In this document: positions 57,350 through 64,000 of the stretch, piece after piece
Layout: every line of letters begins with the position of its first letter
Position numbering within the stretch: position 1 is the stretch's first letter
NCBI RefSeq assembly: GCF_029784135.1
Contig: NC_073745.1
Coordinates: forward strand, 64,014,218-64,078,217
DNA length: 64,000 nt
Source of the DNA: Toxorhynchites rutilus septentrionalis
Taxonomy: Eukaryota; Arthropoda; Insecta; Diptera; Culicidae
Reading direction: 5' to 3'
Notes under the pieces: model-generated
Told to the model about the DNA's origin: nothing
Seen by the model: the letters and a program-made list of their open reading frames with translations, nothing else
Databases searched by the model: none
Program-made: the position numbers and the translations under genes

Positions 57350-59985
57350 TTCAATGAACTTAATTAATGTTTTGTGGAGACTTTTTACACGGTAATACAC
57401 CCCCAACAATATCGGCGAATGGCGCACATAATTGCCTGGCCTGGATGCGTATGGGTACATTTTCTAGTGTATTCGTTAGCGATTAATTACCTTCTAATGA
57501 TGACAAATGGCGGAGTGAAGGAATATGGTGATAAATGATGTCGTTGGCTGCTGCGCACAGCAGGTACTGTGTGTACGATGTGAGCTTGACACACAGCTGG
57601 GGATGGATTACTTTGCGTGACAGGAAAGGAAGGCGGCGCGAAAATGTGGAAGTCCATGCTTTATCACGACGGTTGACGGTCTGCAAAATCCTGGCTAATT
57701 GATGGGCATCATGCGCTTCGATTGAGGCGGGGATAACCTTGCGGTTAATGTGTGGAAATTCTTGCACCCACAAAGTGAGCTTGGAACGCACGCTGAAATA
57801 TATTACATCGTACCAGAAGTTGACTAAAGCTAATTGACATACATCCATTCTGACATACTCCGCAGTAAATATTGCCCTGAGACCATTTATTTTATATCAA
57901 GTTATGTGTAAACGCAAAATGTATTGGAATTGAGTTGGACCATAAATTATCCCCTAATTATTGACTTCGAACGGTAGTTCGTGCGCTTTCCGTCCAACAC
58001 AGTTCAGATTCGGTACTTTCACTTTTTGCTGAAAGGGGATATCGCGCCCCAATCGACGCCACGCCGTAGCATTCTTAAGATTTATGGCTAATCAGCGATG
58101 ACATTTGCAAACGGTCGTCACTGTCGCAAATGTCGCCTCCACTATTTCAGCAAAGCCTTAGTTGCGAGAGAGAGGTTTTTGTTTGTTTTCGGTGCTGTGC
58201 TTTCTTTCCGGCCCGACCCAGTAACCAGAGAGAGAGGTAGGTTAATGTTGAAGCCGGAGTAGTCTAAATTGGGAGTAACGCACGCAACAAGCAACAATGT
58301 CTGTTTGGTGTTTCGTTTGGCATTTGAAGCGCTTGGGTTGACGACGCGTACCATTAAGTTATTTCTTTTGTTTTTCATAACCGTTCACATAGCCGTGCGC
58401 TACTATTTGTTGCGCTTGCTTTACGCGCGTATTCGGTACCATGACATTCCGATGTCCGTCCCGTCCGCCTCAGTCCGGGTACAGTTATTAATTACAATTG
58501 AAGTTGGTTTTTCGGCTAGGTCCAGTTCTATTCCACACACGATGAAACCTCACTGTGTATGAATGCCGTTCATAGCGAACTGACATATACCCTATCAAAC
58601 ACAAACCGCTAGGATCTGTTTGCGCTCCAACTTTCGCATCTTTTCAACTGATGAGAAAAGTTTCGAAATTTGGCGAAAACTTTCAAGATTACCAGATTCG
58701 AGATTAGCTTTGCGATAACTGGGTGCACTTCCTGACACTTCCGATGCACAAACGAGAAGCGAATGTTGTTCTCGTTTCGAAACACTGCATCGGTTGTCTG
58801 GAAGTTTCGCTGGTTTTGCTGTTTTGTTGTAGTCATGTAATATTATTAACGTTTGAAGTTGCGTCATTAGCGTTATAACATTCCTTATTCTGAATTGCCA
58901 AAAATATCAAGGTGTTGATGGCGGATGAATGTCTTTCTGAGTAACTGGTTATCGAAGAAATATTGTTGGATTTTACCTCTCCTTCAATGAAATGTAAAAC
59001 CTTTTTTTTTAATGAACAAAGAAGGAGTACACAAACTATCTATTTTTAATCGCCAAATCTGAGAGAGGAGTTCAAAATCTGTATTCCTTATAAAGAATCT
59101 GAAACCTGAAACTTTTTATCTAGATTTGTATCTTTATTTTGAATCTAGAATACAAACAATATATTTTTTGGTAATTTGGTAAATCCAGATATTTGTGATT
59201 GAAATTCCTCGCGACATCTGCATCTTTGATCTGATACCTGGCGTTCGATCAAACATTATGTAAACTTAATATGAATCAATTTTTTTACCACCAAAAATTA
59301 TTTTCATTTGGGTTATTTGGACCAAAGACTCATTGCTTTAAATTATTTCAATAAATGTACCTACAAATATGTATGATAATAGATGTGTATCTGACTGAGT
59401 GTTCTGTATAGACTCGAAAACTTATGAACCAATCAAGGTAGAAATATGTGTATAAGTGCAGAAGTATTTTTCAGTGAAATCTGAATGTTGAAGATGAAAA
59501 AGTATGGATTTGTCTGATTTTTTTTTTCGATCGATGTTTTTATTATTTGGATTTTGAATTGCTATATTTGTATCATTAGGATTCTTATTGTACATTAGGA
59601 TAACAGTAAATAAATAAAATAGATTTCAAAGAAACAGATACATTCCATGATGAGTGATGAAGAGAAAACATTCTTCAGGATAGCACCAAGCAATGTTTAA
59701 GTTAACATAATATTGTTTGCACTTTCTGTAACGAAGTCAATCGAACTACTACGGAAAATAATCCTAAGCAATAAAAAATCTTCATCATACAACATCCTCA
59801 AATTCGTTTCCATAACCTTGATAAGGTTATAGGAAAATTCTATCACGAACCTGAATCCTTCTTTATTCATTCAGTTTGGGTAACTGAAGCAAGTGAGTTC
59901 TTGTCTGGTAAATCTGTCGCTTAAAGTTTATTTTAAAAACCTGGGAAAATCTGAACGAACCGTGAGAAGTCTGGGCTAAACAAAA
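57350..59985. other. Repeat-poor block, no recognised gene
   Basis: The longest such stretch in the right half. 57.4-58.9 kb has balanced composition with GAGAGAGAGG near 58166; 59.0-60.0 kb is AT-richer. Frames up to 121 codons (minus, 57483-57848) lack known domains. It could be intronic or regulatory DNA. Confidence 0.35.
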
Positions 59986-59989
59986 GCTA

Positions 59990-61274
59990 AAGGGTGTGTC
60001 ACATCAAATTGCATCACGGAAAAAACGCTGTAGAAATTCGCCCAGTAGACCGATCCTTTTGAAAATTTTAGACAGTAAAATAAAAACTATTAAACAACTT
60101 TTGGCATTTTCTTTTTATTCATACTTCGAGCCCAAGCCCGTATGCTCGCACCTTCCTCTTTACCCCGTCCATAAGGTTCTGTACAACGTCAGATTGTAGT
60201 TTTTTTTTAACAGAAATCCATTTTCTCTTGAAGTCCGCCTCCGATTTGATAACTTTTGGGTTCTTCCGGAGGGCCTGCTTCATAATCGCCCAATATTTCT
60301 CTATTGGGCGAAGCTCCGGCGCGTTGGGCGGGTTCATTTCCTTTGGCACGGAGGTGACCCCGTTGGCTTCGTACCACTCCAACACGTCTTTTGAATAGTG
60401 GCACGAAGCGAGATCCGGCCAGAAGATGGTCGGGCCCTCGTGCTGCTTCAATAGTGGTAGTAAGCGCTTCTGTAGGCACTCCTTAAGGTAAACCTGCCCG
60501 TTTACCGTGCCGGTCATCACGAAGGGGTCGCTCCGCTTTCCGCAAGAGCAGATCGCTTGCCACACCATGTACTTTTTGGCAAACTTGGATAGTTTCTGCT
60601 TGCGAATCTCCTCCGGAACGCTGAATTTGTCCTCTGCGGAGAAGAACAACAGGCCCGGCAGCTGACGACGTAGGTTTCGTCGTCCATTACCAGGCAATGC
60701 GGCTTCGTCAGCATTTCGGTGTACAGCTTCCGGGCTCGCGTCTTCCCCACCATGTTTTGCCTTTCGTCGCGGTTAGGAGCCTTCTGAACCTTGTATGTAC
60801 GCAGGCCCTCCCGCTGCTTGGTCCGCTGGACGAATGAACTTGACAAATTCAGCTTATTGGCGACATCCCGGACCGAACTTCTCGGATCACGTCTAAACTG
60901 CTTAACTACGCGCTTGTGATCTTTTTCACTGACGGAGCATCCATTTTTGCCGTTCTTCACCTTCCGGTCGATGGTTAGGTTCTCGAAGTATCGTTTTAGT
61001 ACTCTGCTGACCATGGATTGGACGATTCCCAGCATCTTACCGATGTCCCGATGTGACAACTCCGGATTCTCGAAATGAGTGCGCAGGATTAATTCACGAC
61101 GCTCTTTTTCGTTCGACGACATTTTTCCAAATTTTAGAAAAATTGACAGTGAACCATGGCCAACGTGATCTATACACTCTTATCTGATTATAAGCGAAAG
61201 CTGAAGATATAATTCCTAAAAATTAAGTTTCTACAGCGTTTTTTCCGTGATGCAATTTGATGTGACACACCCTT
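59990..61274 (-). mobile_element. ITmD37E (DD37E) transposon, 1285 bp
   Basis: Inverted ends of about 45 bp open AAGGGTGTGTCACATCAAAT and include CGCTGTAGAAA. TA lies on each side (59988-59989 and 61275-61276). A single transposase gene runs on the minus strand. This group of the IS630-Tc1-mariner superfamily was described from mosquitoes. The ends are intact. Confidence 0.9.
60119..61122 (-). pseudogene. DD37E transposase, one break
   Basis: Start at 61122 (MSSNEKERRELILRTHF). The N-terminal third has a helix-turn-helix (SHRDIGKMLGIVQSMVSRVL) and a second DNA-binding region (SVRDVANKLNLSSSFVQR). The first catalytic Asp is in VMDDETYV near 60680. Just after it a small deletion or shift (about 60665-60680) moves the rest to another frame. 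There WPDLASCHY has the second Asp at 60415-60413, and RPIEKYW has the Glu at 60301-60299. Thirty-seven residues lie between them, defining DD37E. The stop is at 60119. Apart from the break, all catalytic residues survive. The enzyme would excise and insert the element at TA. Confidence 0.9.
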
Positions 61275-61894
61275 TAAGCTAGATATCCGGATATTCCTCT
61301 GGAAGACTCCAGATAAATCTGGAATGTTGGCAACGCTGTATAAGTGCTATCTGTTTTTATGCATCTCTATAGGGTGATAGGACTGTCATATGAACTGTAC
61401 GCTACCATGAGTTTCTTGGTTGATTGGTTTAAAGAAGTTTGACTGTGACATGAAAACAGGTTAGCGTGAATTTGTGTTTACAAGAGCTATTATTTGCTGC
61501 GGCATGGGCGAAGGTATGAATATTTTTGTCATCTAATCTACCTTATTTGCGATCAAAAACATGTACCCGATCGTTTGATGATATCTTGCGAAGTTGGTAG
61601 GAACGCGAAAATGCAGATATTAGGAGTGATACCACCAACGACGTTACTTCAACGATTTATTTATGTACAGTAGAGTTCCAATGGTTGGATGAGAAAAAAG
61701 TGGGCTTCGAAGGGAGGGAGGATTACATGAAATCGAGATTAAAAAAAAAATTACTGATGTTCAATGTTTTCCAAATTGCATGAATCGTCTAGATTTACGG
61801 TTTCCTCGAAAACATTATTTTTTCGTCAAAAATTAACTTTTTGGCACTCGGTCTAAAAAGTCAATTTTGACCCAAAAAAGACATTTCGGTCATG
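61275..61894. other. Unassigned DNA and AGGGTGCCAA-type fragment
   Basis: To about 61720 nothing is recognised. 61740-61890 (TTGCATGAATCGTCTAGATT and TCGTCAAAAATTAACTTTTT) resembles the middle of the long-TIR element at 8946 and of 24541-25080. Confidence 0.4.
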
Positions 61895-61896
61895 TA

Positions 61897-62531
61897 CCGT
61901 TCTGAATCATATTTCGGACAACATCATATTTCGGACCCTTTGTTCTAATATCTTGAAATGCTTAATGCACCGCTGATAAAACTATAAAATCAATATTACA
62001 ATTACACTATTATTACACTATCATTTCATACGAGAACTACATTTGAATTATAACATAATCGGCAAAAATTCATCGACACTACTCACTATCGTTTGTGTTT
62101 GACGTTTGCTTAGCGTGAGCACGTAGAATTTATCCGTTCATCAATATTTAAATTTCTCCCGTGTTTCATCAGTTCTCATCATCGTTAACAGTTTACTGTG
62201 ATTGTTTGGTAAGTGTTTCGCAGTTGACTATAAAATATAATCAAGTGTAATGTAATTTTCGTTCAAAAAATCACAAAATAAAGCGTCCGAAATTTGAATT
62301 CAATCTGTACGAAATTTGATTTAGTGTCCGAAGTTTTTATTCGCTTCGTTTGAAAAGCATTTTATTCGATGATTTTTTTATGTTTTCTATCAAATAGGTA
62401 CCAAAGTAGGAAGCTTAAAAGCATATTGAACTAATTTATTAAAAATATCAACCAAATAATACCCGTGCAAAAAGTTTAGACCTGTTTTCTGCATCATATG
62501 CCTTAAGCGTCCGAAATATGATTCAGAACGG
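61897..62531. mobile_element. TA-flanked MITE with CCGTTCTGAATCATATTTCG ends
   Basis: The 24-bp inverted ends read CCGTTCTGAATCATATTTCG then GGAC on both strands. TA lies at 61895-61896 and 62532-62533. The GTCCGAAATTTGA word of the ends recurs inside (near 62286-62335). It is 635 bp and non-coding. It sits between an AGGGTGCCAA-type fragment and a family A fragment. Confidence 0.75.
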
Positions 62532-62533
62532 TA

Positions 62534-62800
62534 CTTATGTAAAAAAATTTAAAAATGAATCCAAGATGGTAAAATTATTTTTGACGAACTTTGTGGAACA
62601 TCGAATTTTTATGAATTTCCGAAACTTGGAATTTTTGTTTGTTAACAATCATTTTTAGGCACAAATTATGAATCCTGATGTGACTTAAAACAAAAAAGCT
62701 CATTATCAATCTCCTGCTAAATGCAGCCATTCTTGAGATATTTGAAAAAAATATTTCTAATTTATTGTCTTTTTTATAGTAAAAAGGGCCTTTTAATATG
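62534..62800. repeat. Family A fragment
   Basis: AATGAATCCAAGATGGTAAA, then TTTGTGGAACATCGAATTTT and CACAAATTATGAATCCTGAT follow the inner part of 32502-35572, ending with TTTATTGTCTTTTTTATAGT. Confidence 0.65.
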
Positions 62801-63115
62801 TTTTAAATTTTGAAAATTTTTTTTTAGGTTTAATGATTCAGTACTACTCTAATTCATATTTAAATGTGTTCATATTTTTGTATCAAAGCTTTTGAGAATG
62901 GCGTAAAAAACGAACAGGTGCATTTTTCGCCATAGATCCTATGTTGTACCATATAAGAACTCAAATATATGGTACTACTGTCAAAATTTCATATTAAGTC
63001 CCCTATAAAATATTTTTCATACATCTAATGATTTGGTTCGGGGGCACTTTTTACTACCTCACCCAGCCAGCCCCTTCGGAAATATAAAAAAAAATTTTTT
63101 TTACTCCTTAGGGGC
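62801..63115. repeat. Family F, inverted copy with empty mariner site
   Basis: GGTGCATTTTTCGCCATAGA then TCCTATGTTGTACCATATAA is the uninterrupted complement of the DNA flanking the mariner at 55121 and 56415. Confidence 0.65.
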
Positions 63116-63427
63116 TTTGGACCCACTGCTATGGTTCTCAATAGTTTCAGTTCTTTTTCAGACATGCTACTATTGAGATCCGCTATTCACAGGTGGTGTC
63201 TCCGCCCAGAGAGGTATCTGAGCAGAGTTCCAAAGTAATAGATGAGTAGAGATGAGATCGAATATAGCCAAAGATGTTTGAGCTGTACTGATCGGTGGTT
63301 TTATTTCGACTGACCTGTTCTTAACAGGGATGTTAAAAAATCACATTCAACGATCAATGGAAAAGTATATACCTCTAGTCGGATGTTTTTAAATCACCCC
63401 CAGCAGACGATAATCTTTTATTCTTCA

Positions 63428-64000
63428 CTAGCTGACCCGGCAAACTTCGTCCCGCTCAAAATATGTTTTTTGTTATCAATACCTTCAAACATTCACGTTT
63501 TCTTACTAAGAGCAAGATCATGAGTCCAATCGCAGAACTGTTCATTGATTAATCTTCTAATCGTTCCTGTTTAGTTTCGTATGAGGGGAGCCCCTTTGAG
63601 AGGCGGTGGAGGGTCTAACCACCATAGAATCATTTATTGCACCCTAAAACCTCCACAAGCAAAATTTGGTTCCATTTGCTTGATTAATTCTCGAGTAGTG
63701 TAGAAATTTGAGTTTCATTCGTATGACAGCTCCCTCTTAGAGAGGGGGTAGAGAGTCTAACCACCATAGAAACATTTATTGCATCCTAAAACCTCAATAT
63801 GCCTAATTTGGTTTCATTTGCTTGATTAATACTCGAGTAATGCACAAATTCGTGTTTCATTTGTATGGAAGCCCCCCTTAGAGAGGGGGATGAAGTATCT
63901 AATCACCATAGAAACATTTATTGCACCCTAAAACCTTCACATGCCAATTTTGGTTTCATTCGATTGATTAATTCTCGAGTAATGCAGAAATTTGTGTTTC
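63428..64000 (-). mobile_element. Helitron-type element running off the window
   Basis: Preceded by A, plus-strand CTAGCTGACCCGGCAAACTT is the complement of the usual 3' end. A segment shared with 25791 follows, then three minisatellite units (TTCTCGAGTAGTG, ATACTCGAGTAATG and TTCTCGAGTAATGC). The 5' end lies beyond 64000. Confidence 0.75.

Overview
The window looks like mosquito nuclear DNA, most likely a culicine close to Aedes. It is AT-rich and packed with nested repeats. The types fit mosquitoes: an ITmD37E (DD37E) transposon, a mariner, a 5'-truncated I/LOA-type LINE with RNase H, four tRNA-derived SINE families (one resembling Feilai of Aedes), and many TA- or TTAA-flanked MITEs. Short elements with A|TC...CTAG|T termini fit Helitrons. 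I found no host protein-coding exon that I could recognise. Every convincing protein similarity is to a transposon, and all of those reading frames are broken.

Layout. 1-5407 is an inverted-arm repeat (family A) split by a piggyBac-like element, a TA-flanked MITE and two Helitrons. 5408-7940 is mostly single-copy DNA with a strong hairpin and a 112-bp TTAA-flanked MITE. 8161-12992 is an almost perfect 4.8-kb inverted repeat with 2275-bp arms, centred on a (TA)n-cored MITE and ending exactly at a 500-N assembly gap. 13493-15361 is an AATTTATC octamer satellite. 15.4-17.0 kb is degenerate simple sequence. 17-28 kb is a mosaic of Helitrons, SINEs, a possible solo LTR and foldback-type repeats, with single-copy blocks at 19.1-20.3 and 20.5-22.5 kb. 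28-32.5 kb carries a perfect 23-bp hairpin, a 472-bp SINE and a heptamer array. 32502-35572 is a second family A element holding a pogo-type MITE that itself holds a Helitron. 35.6-37.1, 44.7-46.2, 49.5-51.0 and 57.4-60.0 kb are the main repeat-poor blocks. A U4 snRNA-like sequence lies near 40.8 kb. Two CAG...CTG MITEs sit side by side sharing one TA near 43 kb. The LINE occupies 46247-49483, the mariner 55123-56414 and the DD37E element 59990-61274.

Several insertions can be dated against one another because related copies in the same window keep the empty site. This is direct evidence for element boundaries: Helitrons at 4722 and 17268, the mariner at 55123, and SINEs at 22617 and 25413. 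The strongest points for follow-up are the giant inverted repeat beside the gap, the two clean hairpins, the U4-like sequence, and the Helitron boundary evidence. I see no operon, CRISPR array or other prokaryotic system.
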